Source: Choristoneura fumiferana
Taxonomy: Eukaryota; Arthropoda; Insecta; Lepidoptera; Tortricidae
Reading direction: 5' to 3'
DNA length: 64,000 nucleotides
Assembly: GCF_025370935.1 (NCBI RefSeq)
Contig: NC_133497.1
Location: 7,683,875 to 7,747,874 of the forward strand
Below the pieces are notes generated by a model. That model searched no databases and had not been told where the DNA came from. It was given only the letters and a program-made list of their open reading frames with translations. A program made the position numbers and the translations under genes. Below are positions 43,247-53,625 of this stretch, in pieces (positions within the stretch are counted from its first letter, which is position 1; every line of letters begins with the position of its first letter).

Positions 43247-44742
43247 ATCTATTTCAATTTTTTTTCTATATTTTGCACAACACTGCGAGATATCGAATAA
43301 AATTATTCGAATAAACTATAACTCACGTTTTTTTTATTTGTGTGATATAATTGATGTTTTATATAAACAAAATTTATTCGCCAAAATCTTTTTGTTTATA
43401 TAAACATCATGAATTATATCTACAGAAATATCATAAATAATTTCACGAATATAGTAATATTAAGGTTTATTCGCGAAATTTTATTAATCATTCGGTAATT
43501 TTATTCGTTATTCACGAGTAGATAATTTTTTCGCGTCTGAGGGGGCATCGTAAAATTCATCAATCACGAATTTAAGGGATTGTGCACAAAAGCATTTAAT
43601 ACAAATAAAATAAGTTAAATAAGTTCCACTTCTTCACTTCTTTTTAGAAGGCAAGTTCGTAGAAATGGCGAGTCTAACCAATACAAGAAATTGTGTATCA
43701 CAAAATGTATGGCCCAAGGCAATGAGTGCAATGTTCATGAACGCTAGATGGCGCCGCCGCTAGCTTGATACGAGATCCTTAGAACAAAAAGGATGTAGGT
43801 TAACTATGTATGTTATAGTTTAACTTCGCTCGAAATGTAGTACCGATTTTCAAATTACTCTGAGGAATAACTGAATGCAGCTGAATGTTTGAAATAAAAG
43901 TGAAGTGAACTGAATGAAGAGGTATCGAACTATTTGATTTGATACCCTGTAGAAAGTTCTCGCAGTATGGTCGATCAACTTTTTCTTACCTCGTTGCCAT
44001 GTTTGCGTCCCCTGGACAACTCTCTAGAGCCATGAATTTCTATGTTTTCTGTGGTTAAAATTAATTGAGCGTACATTTTTATCTTACTTACATGCTCATT
44101 GTATTGTGGACAATCTCCTAAGCACAGTAGCATATATTATAACAGTTATTTTAATAAACTCTGTCATTGTTGTCTCTTGGTAGACGGGACCGAATAACAG
44201 ACAAGAAAGAGTTGATTGGCCCTCATAATGTTAGGTGTCATGGGTTGTTTTAAAACACCTTTTTTCGTGTGGAGGAATGCCACTTTGACATTTATTTTGT
44301 ACGAAAACATACCTTGGTAGTTCACGCTTTAGTTGGTTTGATAGTTTGTCCACCTCATTTATATTTCAAAAGTTGGCAACATTCTCAGTTTTTCTTTAGA
44401 GAGTAGAATATAAAATGAACAGGCAGAAATGTATAATTTACGATGCATTAGTATTTAACATTTGGTTTGTGCATTTCTCAAATCCACGATTACATTGTAG
44501 TAAAAAATTGTTATTTAGTGAAAGGACTGGTATTCCCTAGTTAGGCTGTTATTACATAATGTAAAATATTTTTTAATTGATATGTACGAATGTATTGGTT
44601 TGCTGTAGAAACTGTTTTTCTACATGTTTCGCAGCTTGGGAGTGCTGATTGGCTGTAGCGAAGGGATAACTGTGGCACGCGATTAGTGTAAAATAATGTC
44701 TTCAAATCTAGGGCGAATGGGCATATATAGGGCCACTGACGC

Positions 44743-45170
44743 TAAGAAAAATCCTATTATTAGACTGCACCGTTCGATCGGTACGATTTATCGTAAATTC
44801 TTACACACGCTACAGTTTATCGTAGCGATTTTTATTTCGCAATAGCGGTTGTGGGTTTAATTATAGCCCTAATGCATCCGTTCCGGTATGTCTATTCGAA
44901 TTTTGGTACTGTTCAGTTCGACGATACTGATGTTGTAAATAATGTATTGCCATCGTATTTTGTCGCAAAAGTTCGTATCTATGTTGCTTTCTCAACTAGC
45001 TTACGAAGTTATCCGACAAAATACGGTGGTAAAACATTATTCACTGGATCTGCACAGTTTTACAAAATCGTACAAAACTGTACAGTTTTTAACGCTCATT
45101 ATACGAGAAACGGTACCGGGCGAACGAACGGTACAGTCTGATCGTTAGGATTTTTCGTAGTATCTGTGGG
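44743..45170. mobile_element. MITE with aaaaatcctat ... ggatttttcg ends
   Basis: The left end reads ctaagaaaaatcctattatt then agactgcaccgttcg; the right end reads cgaacggtacagtctgatcg then ttaggatttttcgta. Non-coding centre. Confidence 0.65.
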
Positions 45171-47460
45171 CTCAGGCGATTGTGTTCAAACGCAAGCCTA
45201 TTTTCTGTATGAAAAAAAGCTGTTCTCTGATTGGACGAACGCAGCAAATGCACTATGATTGGTCCACACTTCGCCCCAGTCATTTAGTTTGTTATTGATG
45301 GCATTTATTTAAACATCACAGTAGCCACGAAATATGTTGAAAAACTGTGTTGTTTTTATTTTTGTTTTTTTCTACATTCACTTATGCCTGGTACGTGTGG
45401 TTTCCGTATTTATATTTCACAATGCCATTTATCCGGAAATGTGCGTTTATTTGTATGTAGTTAGTTATAATGGCTTTAAAATGAAATATATGTACGGGAT
45501 GAAAGTGTTTGAGAGTCGCGTTGCCCGCGCCGCGCTGCTTGTCAGTAGAAATTTATTTATTTGCTTTTTGTATTATTTTATTTTTGACAACACTACGTGT
45601 GATGGAAAACTTTGTCTCCGCCAGTAAAATGCTAAATAATTATTTTGAATAAGTAGAAAAAAATAAGTATCAAGTAAACACATTGCTACATTTTCGGTGG
45701 GTGGCGAGCGAAAATACAATATGATGAATAGTGATGAAACTCAAGGTGAGAATCTGTAAAGTTCGTATACGAATACACACGTGGAATAAATCGTCAGAAA
45801 CGAATACACGCGGTTGGATACAGTTGCGATGTTTGTCATTGTGACAGACTGGTTATACCAGAATTTCATTTGGCACTCATAGAAATTGCGGTCTTTTTTA
45901 AGGGTCGTATTGTCTAACGCGCTGAGGTTCGCTCGCATCCACCATCTCTTTCTATCCTCGTCTTATCTTTGAGACAAAGAAGTGGTGAGAATGACTATGA
46001 TTCCGTGTGTTAAACCGAGTTTAAACTTGCAAGAATAATCGTGCCAGTTGCATTGCATTGCGGCGCTCGATTGACCGCAATGTAATCTCCTCGACCTCGG
46101 TTTGGTTTACAAAAGGTTGAAGACCACATGTTTGGTATCAACTAGAGTCCAAAAAATTCGTTGCTAGATGTCTAACATGAAGCAGATCGAAAATAAATAA
46201 ATATCTTGGGACAATGGACACCAATTGACCTAGTCCCAAACTAAGCAAAGCTTGTACCGTACGGCACGGGTATGGGCAAATTGTATGTGTATAAAGTATG
46301 TTGGCGGCGAGCGCAACGCGGCGCCGCTAAATTGTGTGTATGACTTAGAATAGTGAAATATATTATTTGGAAAAAAATGCGTTTTATTTTATCTGTAGCT
46401 TGCACTTGGTACACTATGCCGAAGATACGTGACCGAAATTCCGTGTCTTATTTTACACGACCGAGTTTCGAGTATGTGTTTTGAGTATGAGTATGTTAAC
46501 GTAATGAGAATAATTCTTGCATTATTAACCTTTAAGTGGGTAACGGCAAGATATTTGCCGTCATACGACTCAGATATTTTATTTTTTTCTCAATGAACGT
46601 GTTGTTAGTTAATATAACTTTGGTTCGCATAAGAGAACATACTCGTACCAATTTACGAAAAAAAGAATAGCAGATAAACGTTATTCCAACCCATGTTAAA
46701 TGATGATTCTTAGGCCTGAAACTTAGATTTTTAACTATTCCTTACAATTGAACAAAAATGTTTGTAAATAAAATTTTGTTTGCTGGATTTATCGATAGTC
46801 ACAATTCTCTACTTTCAGAGACAAGATTGGCGATATAAAGTTTAAAGAAAAAAATTGTTATTTGATAATTTAAAAAAATGAAGACGGCAATATATTTGCC
46901 ACTATCCGTTAAGTGTCTGGTGTTTATTAAGGAAAAGGGTGGGTTAGGCTACAATTGTTATTGATTTATTATGGAGCAATAGCTTAATTCAATACTTCAA
47001 ATGGCCGATATGCTCTTGCCGGTTATTTATTTGAAAGGAATTCAGTTTTAAGTTAAATAAAGGTTTTAATTATTTCTTATATCTATGGTTTTTAATTTAT
47101 TTATTTTAGATACGTCGTGCCACCCGTAGTTCCCGGCAAACTGACTGAGGTCTTGTCACTTAATGCTTGGCTGATAGCGGCAAACATATTGCGTTCATAA
47201 TTCGGAAACCCTGCAATAATATATACATTTCTCTTTCTCAAAAATCATAAAAATCATTCATGTGTGCGTATCGTTAAAGTTCTCGAGTTCATGCTTTAAA
47301 AATAATGGTCAATTAATTTGTTGATAACTTGTCATCTTGAGGTGTAAAATTAATGTGACTGCATGCATATATTTTTGAATAGATGTCAAAAAATAAAATT
47401 CATAGCATCTCGAGGTTTCTTTACGCACTGACGATCAAACAGCCTTCAAATAAGCAGTAT

Positions 47461-47882
47461 AATGAGGCTATCGTTTTTTGTCTCACTAGATGGCGCACTG
47501 TTGCGTGAGGTTTTTAAGTATGGCTTTCAAAGTCTGTTATTACGGGCGTGAAAACAAAATTTAGATTAAAATCATATTTTACACCTTAAAACCGTACCAT
47601 AAAAATATCGAGCATGCCACAGTGTTGCATAGTCCCCGTTTTGTTCGGAAAAAAGGGAGGACAAAGGTTTCCGAAAGACAAAACTGTCCCAAAACACACA
47701 TTCATTGCCCCGGAACGCATATTTGCCATAATTAATTTCAGATATTACAAAATATTCACAAAATTATTCTAATTAATAATAAACCCGCGTAGCTCACTCA
47801 AAAACTATGAGATTTGACATTTTGGAGACCTCACGCTACACTAGCGCCTCTAGTGGCGAATTCATTCGCGATAGCCCTCATT
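47461..47882 (+). mobile_element. AATGAGGGCTATCG-end MITE, copy 5
   Basis: Full-length copy with one base lost near its left end (aatgaggctatcg). It ends 367 bases before the FANCD2 start codon, so it may lie in or near that promoter. Confidence 0.85.
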
Positions 47883-48249
47883 AAGGTCGCTGTAAGTTCT
47901 GCTACTCGTCAATAGATAGCAGCACGCAAACTTCTCTGCTTTAATTCGACGAACGATTCACTTGAAAAATGGTAATATTAATTTAGATTTAGATGCTATT
48001 ATCTATCTTAAAGTATAATATTTCAAAATAATGCAATAATATTTAAATCAAAGTATTTAACGAAACATCGATGAGGAATGTCACGTAAAAAGGGTGACTT
48101 GAATAGACTTGACAAGTTTTGACTTGACTTGCTTGACAGCGAAAAGTAAAAATAATCAAAAAATTTAAAAGGCGGGCTTTGTTTATGTGAACTTTGCTAA
48201 CGACAATTAAACTAAAGAGTAGTGAAAGAAGTCGCGTAGTCATCGTAAG

Positions 48250-51200
48250 ATGAGCCTGAAACGAACTAGTGATGAAATCGGCAATCGGAGCAAGAAACCG
48301 TGCATATCCGAGAACTATTTACACAAATGCTTAGAAGACAGCGGGTTAACTTTGAAACATCCACCGGAGAAGTGCTTAGCGTCGCAAGAAACCATCCAAA
48401 TCATCAGAAATCTGCAGAAAAACCTCGACCGGCATTACCACTATCCGCGTAACCTAACAGAACTGTTCTCTGATTTCGAAGACGAATGTAAAGACGAGAA
48501 AGTGTTGCAGCACTATTTGTTCCCGAATATAGTGAAAATTTGTGATGACAATTCCGAGGGCCAGCTTCTTAGTCATAGTGTGGTTAAAATACTGCTCAGC
48601 ATCCCGGCGTTGCAAAAAAAGATGATGAATTATGTGTTTAACAAAGCCATAGATTTCGCAGCGGCAGACAAATATGGTCCATGGATACAAAAGATACTAA
48701 AATGTTTCTCTTCACTCGATCATATTGTTGATTCAGAGAAGATGTCTTCTAGTTTGATAACTTTACTAGATATAGCTACAGACAAAACTGTTAAACTCGA
48801 AGTCATTACAGCGATCCCAGACATTGTAGGAGATCAGGAACATGAGAATATTGTAGTGGAACTGAGCCGGATTTTGCGTGAAGATTGTGACCTAATTCCT
48901 GCCATACTGGACTGCTTCTCATATTTATGCTTGTCGGACACGCAACATGAACAAATACAGCAAAAGGCAATGAACATAGTAAAGAGTCTGCCAAAATGCA
49001 TATACTACCCCAATTTTGTTAAATTTCTACTATTATCAGGGCGGACCAGCGAGAATGCTTGCACTGATATTGTTCAAGGATTACGCGACAGTCTGGGGTG
49101 GCCCTCTTCTCTAGCATCGCCCCAAGAAATAGCAACCAGCCAAGTTCTAACTGCATCTGCCATGAGAAACTCCATAGTAGCCTCAAAAATTATATCCAAT
49201 GCTTGGCTTAAAGTAGTCTCAAACTGTAAAATAGAAACTGATCATAAACCTTTAGACTTCATCATACTCCTAGTTATTTACTCAACATCTGAAGAGAAGC
49301 AGCGTCAAGTTGAGACTTTGATAAAAAAGCAAATAAAGTTAAACATACTAAAAGAATCACTGTTAGATGAAGCGTTTGAAAACTACAAACCAATTTTGAA
49401 AGACCATTTTAAAAGCTTGATTGCTCTTACTAATGCTCTAATGAGGGTGGTTTCCGAGCCTTTGGTGGTGTCATTTGCTTCACATATTTACTTGTTGATG
49501 TTCTCAGAACTGCATGACCGTCAGACCATTGTGGCGGAGTTACTGCATCTAGGTCTTTGCAGCAAAGAGTGCCTTATGAATACTTTGGTAATACTGAACA
49601 ATGTCGCTGACAAAGACATGAGCCTGCTGAAACCTCAAAGTCTACAAATGCTAACTCTTCTAGACCAGACGGATAGGATGACCTTAAGTGAAATCAAAGC
49701 TGTTGTAAACATTGTCTGTGGACTGGCTTACAGCTACGAGAATTCTGTCATAAGAGATGACATGCACATGATTATAAGAAAACAGCTTGGTACATCCAGA
49801 TTGAAAGTTAAAATCCATGGTATTTTATCTGGAGTGCATGCCATAAAGTACCTCGCTGCTAAAAACGATGATGAAGAAACTATAGAATTACCAGATGATG
49901 TCAGTTTCAGCTCTGTCAATCATCTTGCTGAGGGTGATCTTCGTGAAGCTGCTCAGATTATAGAACTGATCAGTCGGAGCACAGCTCATTTTCCTGATAT
50001 GACAGCGTTATTCTATGATGAACTATCTGCAGTTGTGTCAGCAGCTCCATGTTTAAACAAAAACTTTTTGGCCTGGCTGACTGATGCAGTCACCAATGAC
50101 TTACAGCAGAACTTCATTGTTGATAGCATTGAGAAAAGCAGAATAAGTGGCTTAAAGTTGACAATGCAATACTGTCTCAACACAGAAGGAGAAATGGATG
50201 AGGTCATTGCCATAAACATTGCAGGCCTGACATTGCAAACAAAAGAAGTTAACATCGGTATCTTGTCACCCCTCTTTCAACTGGTACAAACTTTGCACTC
50301 AAAACAACATGAAGGAGATCTGACATCAATAGATGCTTTGCTGGGATGTCCAATTGTTATGCCGGAATTTGACCTTGACCTGATCGAAGATATGGATAAT
50401 AATGCTGTGAGTGGTATCCTAGACTGTTTGACCCACTGCATAAATTGGTTCCGAGAACTACTAAACGCCTTTGCTCTACAAAATGATGAGAGTTTAAAAT
50501 CTAAAATACTGAGCAGAGCTCACCAAGTACAAGAAATGGAAATCCTGATATCAAATGTGTTATTGAAATCCAATATTGCTTACAAACCGCCTGTATGTAC
50601 ATTTAATATTGGTATTTATACTGGGAATCAAATGGAGAAAAGAGTTGCCAAACCCCAAGCTCCTAAACAGAAAGCACAGAAAAAACAAGCTCCTAATGAC
50701 ACCATACTGCCAGAAACAGCTAAAACTCAAGTGACACAGAACAACAATAATCCTATTAAAAACAGACTTGAAGCCATTCAGAGATTACCTCTTAGAGAGT
50801 TGAGTATAAATCTCCTAAATCTGCTAAATAATGAACTATCCTCTGACAATAACATGACGAATTTGAACATCAAATCCCTGAAATACTTACTGAATAGCTT
50901 AAATAGCAATCTGGAGAAAGCTTTGATTTCGAAAATAAAGAAAATGACGTTCCTGACCAAGCCAGAAGACAATGTCGCCTACGATGCCAAAAAAGCCGAG
51001 GTATATGCGAAATCAGTCAACGAAGTGCTACCTAAAGTAATGACACATTTAGAATCCGTATCATCTTATATAGAAGACCATACGAAAGACGATTCTCAGA
51101 GCGACAGCCAGACCTTATACCCTGCCGATTTTGGAGATTACTTGACATGCCTAGAATATTTATACAACTTCTTAAATACGTATTTCAAATGGATCGGATT

Positions 51201-52254
51201 CAGGAACCACCATATGGCCTTATTGAAAGTGTCCTTGCGAACCATCGCTTCAAAAGAGAATCCTCAACTGGTGTCACTCAAAGACTTGTTGCTAGCTGTT
51301 GCTAAATATCTACAGAAACACGAAAAAAACTGTCTACAATTATCTACTGCTGTGTCTTTGATAGAACTGATGAAAACCATACAAGAATATTCCCATAGCG
51401 GAATTGTTTTGAAGATCCTTAGAGATATGGCGCATAGCTTCCTTGCTCGGCAATGGAAAACTGTCGAAGGCGCCAACGAGAAAGGCTTGCTCTTCAACCA
51501 AACCGTGGAAAGACTATTCCAAATATATTTCATAAACAACGAAATCATATCCTTGAAAAACCTAGCGCTACAACTGACAAACGACATCCAAAGTTTGAAA
51601 GGTAGAAACGACATACTGGATTCATTCAAATGCATCAACAAAAGCAACTTTCCTATTCTATACAGGAACTTAGGCACAGCCGTCCACGATGCGGCTAAAA
51701 CGCGTTTGAGCCAAAAACTTACGAACGCAGAGCACTTAGAAGTATGGAAAGACGTAGCCACAGCTCTGAAATACATGTCGGACGTCGCCAAAACTTTGGA
51801 TTCAAGGAACAATCTGTCGGCTTTCTTTAAAAAATCGCTGCCAATCTTAAAGCTCTTCATATCTCAAGGTGTACCCATTTTAGAACTGAATCTAAAAACA
51901 CGCACCCAAGAAGTCTTGGAGGTACTAAAGATTCTGCAGCAATCAACAAGATTTCTGCAGTCTTTATGCTGTCATGCGCGTTTGAAAAACGACATGGCGT
52001 TAATGAGTAAAGTACCCTACATGAGACAGACGTTAGAAACTTTAATATATAAAGTGAAAGCTGTGTTGGTGGCTAATAATTGCTCTGAAGCTTTCTGGAT
52101 GGGTAATTTGAAGAATAAGAGCATACATGGTGAGGTGATTGCCACACAGGCGAGTCAGGGTGAGGAGTCGATCGAGGATTGCGACGACCAGCTGCCGAAT
52201 GATGAGAGTGATGCTGATGATGATGATGTCAATAGTGTCAGTGATATTATTTAA
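48250..52254 (+). CDS. Fancd2: FANCD2 homologue, single exon
   Basis: An uninterrupted 1,334-codon frame. In the Fanconi anaemia pathway FANCD2 pairs with FANCI, is monoubiquitinated after replication stalls at crosslinks, and clamps on DNA to recruit repair nucleases. Recognition rests on resemblance along the solenoid: LLSIPALQKKMM near residue 117, PDIVGDQEHENIVVELS near 195, YSTSEEK, and the central DDMHMIIRKQLG near 502, matching the family's DDMHLVIRKQL. The N terminus is basic and NLS-like (KRTSDEIGNRSKKP); a lysine-rich linker KQKAQKKQAP lies near 805; the end is acidic (DESDADDDDVNSVSDII), as in other FANCD2 proteins. Length is slightly below human (about 1,450). Start: first in-frame ATG, preceded by cgtaag. 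Lys483 in SEIKAVV is the lysine nearest the known ubiquitin-acceptor region. No intron is evident, which is unusual. An attaaa word lies at 52264-52269. Confidence 0.93.
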   Translation: MSLKRTSDEIGNRSKKPCISENYLHKCLEDSGLTLKHPPEKCLASQETIQIIRNLQKNLDRHYHYPRNLTELFSDFEDECKDEKVLQHYLFPNIVKICDDNSEGQLLSHSVVKILLSIPALQKKMMNYVFNKAIDFAAADKYGPWIQKILKCFSSLDHIVDSEKMSSSLITLLDIATDKTVKLEVITAIPDIVGDQEHENIVVELSRILREDCDLIPAILDCFSYLCLSDTQHEQIQQKAMNIVKSLPKCIYYPNFVKFLLLSGRTSENACTDIVQGLRDSLGWPSSLASPQEIATSQVLTASAMRNSIVASKIISNAWLKVVSNCKIETDHKPLDFIILLVIYSTSEEKQRQVETLIKKQIKLNILKESLLDEAFENYKPILKDHFKSLIALTNALMRVVSEPLVVSFASHIYLLMFSELHDRQTIVAELLHLGLCSKECLMNTLVILNNVADKDMSLLKPQSLQMLTLLDQTDRMTLSEIKAVVNIVCGLAYSYENSVIRDDMHMIIRKQLGTSRLKVKIHGILSGVHAIKYLAAKNDDEETIELPDDVSFSSVNHLAEGDLREAAQIIELISRSTAHFPDMTALFYDELSAVVSAAPCLNKNFLAWLTDAVTNDLQQNFIVDSIEKSRISGLKLTMQYCLNTEGEMDEVIAINIAGLTLQTKEVNIGILSPLFQLVQTLHSKQHEGDLTSIDALLGCPIVMPEFDLDLIEDMDNNAVSGILDCLTHCINWFRELLNAFALQNDESLKSKILSRAHQVQEMEILISNVLLKSNIAYKPPVCTFNIGIYTGNQMEKRVAKPQAPKQKAQKKQAPNDTILPETAKTQVTQNNNNPIKNRLEAIQRLPLRELSINLLNLLNNELSSDNNMTNLNIKSLKYLLNSLNSNLEKALISKIKKMTFLTKPEDNVAYDAKKAEVYAKSVNEVLPKVMTHLESVSSYIEDHTKDDSQSDSQTLYPADFGDYLTCLEYLYNFLNTYFKWIGFRNHHMALLKVSLRTIASKENPQLVSLKDLLLAVAKYLQKHEKNCLQLSTAVSLIELMKTIQEYSHSGIVLKILRDMAHSFLARQWKTVEGANEKGLLFNQTVERLFQIYFINNEIISLKNLALQLTNDIQSLKGRNDILDSFKCINKSNFPILYRNLGTAVHDAAKTRLSQKLTNAEHLEVWKDVATALKYMSDVAKTLDSRNNLSAFFKKSLPILKLFISQGVPILELNLKTRTQEVLEVLKILQQSTRFLQSLCCHARLKNDMALMSKVPYMRQTLETLIYKVKAVLVANNCSEAFWMGNLKNKSIHGEVIATQASQGEESIEDCDDQLPNDESDADDDDVNSVSDII

Positions 52255-53625
52255 GTACTATCATTAAATGCTGTTGTTACAAATGATGTTTAAATTAAGT
52301 AACTGCCAGAATCCAGAAACATAGTTCAAGATGCATTACTTTGCGCTTCTCTTTTGGCCGCTTCAAGCTAGTAATGCTTCGCGTCTTCCCTATAACCATA
52401 ATGAGCTATATGGGTTAGTTACAAAGCTAACATCATTATATTTACGAAACCGGGTTTCGTCGGGTAGTTGCGCGGTAGAGCGGTGGCGCGCAGTACGCGT
52501 GTTGCAGCAGCCACCGAGTCGCGTTGCTCCGAGAGGAAGGGTTACGAATTAGCTCGAAACATGTCGCGCTAAACTCGATTTAAGACGTGAGTTATCCGGG
52601 TTTCTTTCACTAAACATACTCATGAGACACGCTCGAGTCCCATGGTAGTTTCATGTTCAAAGCTAACATCGTAAATTTCACTAGAAAAAAAATGTAACGC
52701 TCCAAGCTCCAATCAACTAATGTTTCGTTTTGGAATGTGTTGTATACATGGTTGTTAGTTCTATTGTAAATTAAATAATGGTTCTGAGCCTCTAGTCTCG
52801 TACTAGCCGCCGCCTTTTATTTTATCAAACGAAGGAAAATCTCAAATAATACAACAGTAGTAAAAAACAAAATATATTTAATCACTCCTCTTATGCATAA
52901 ACTTAAAACAAAAGGCTGAATCACCTAACATATACATAAACATAACTTTTCTGCTGGATTACACGGACCAGGGCCGGATTTAGGGAAGGACATTGGGGGC
53001 TACAGCCCCGGGGCCTCCACAAAAGCGGGGCCCCCGCAATAGTCTTCCGATTTTTTTTTCAAATTCCAACGAGTAAAGATAAGTTCAATATTTTTTTCGC
53101 TGTTCTACCGTTTACCTATATATTGGAAAATAGTTTGCTCCACTCTTTTGTTGCCCCAAGGCCTCCAGACCTCTATCTAAACCCGGCCCTGACACGGACA
53201 AAATTAAAATCACATTAAAATCCTAGACCAACCTTGAAGTTTTAGGTATATAACGCCTATCTATGCATTTTTCACATTATAATTATAATAATAGGAATTT
53301 CGTGATCTGGCGGATTTTACGGTCGGCCGGCGACATCCATAATGCGCGGCTACCGCGTCAGCCAACGTTTGATGGTTTGCAGCCCAAAGTCGATGCACTT
53401 TCAGTGCCCTTAGTGTAAGTTTTCAGTTACAAAATACGTCGCGATCGCGTTCGCGTTAAAATCTCAATTTGTATGCAAACACGAACAGCGCCTCCAGCGG
53501 AACGTTTGCGATGTTCGTGTTTCCATACAAATTGAGATTTAAACGCGAACGCGATCGAGACGTAGGTATTTTCTGACCGAAAACTTACCTAAGGGTACAG
53601 ACAGAATATGGCCGCTGGGGTAGTT
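52255..53625. other. Spacer between convergent FANCD2 and Ac45-like genes
   Basis: Gene-free. It holds the 3' flanks of two convergent genes. 53396-53597 is a MITE-like inverted repeat (gcgatcgcgttcgcgttaaa ... ttaaacgcgaacgcgatcga) ending just before the Ac45-like stop; a fragment of it recurs at 54290-54348. No exon is recognised. Confidence 0.6.

Larger units (their letters stand above)
43102..48249. other. Intergenic region between mitochondrial Hsp70 and FANCD2
   Basis: No exon-like coding stretch is recognised. It includes an Hsp70 polyadenylation signal, a MITE at 44743-45170, a MITE relative at about 46013-46110, a SINE tail at 46200-46262 and a MITE at 47461-47882. The reading frames near 44851-45627 have no splice partners and no recognisable composition. 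Confidence 0.6.

Noticed and set aside
45334..45627. 97-codon frame in the Hsp70-FANCD2 spacer
   Set aside because: Hydrophobic and low-information, with no homologue recognised and no splice or promoter support.
51264..51860. 198-codon minus-strand frame opposite FANCD2
   Set aside because: Antisense shadow of a long coding region; no domain and no promoter context.
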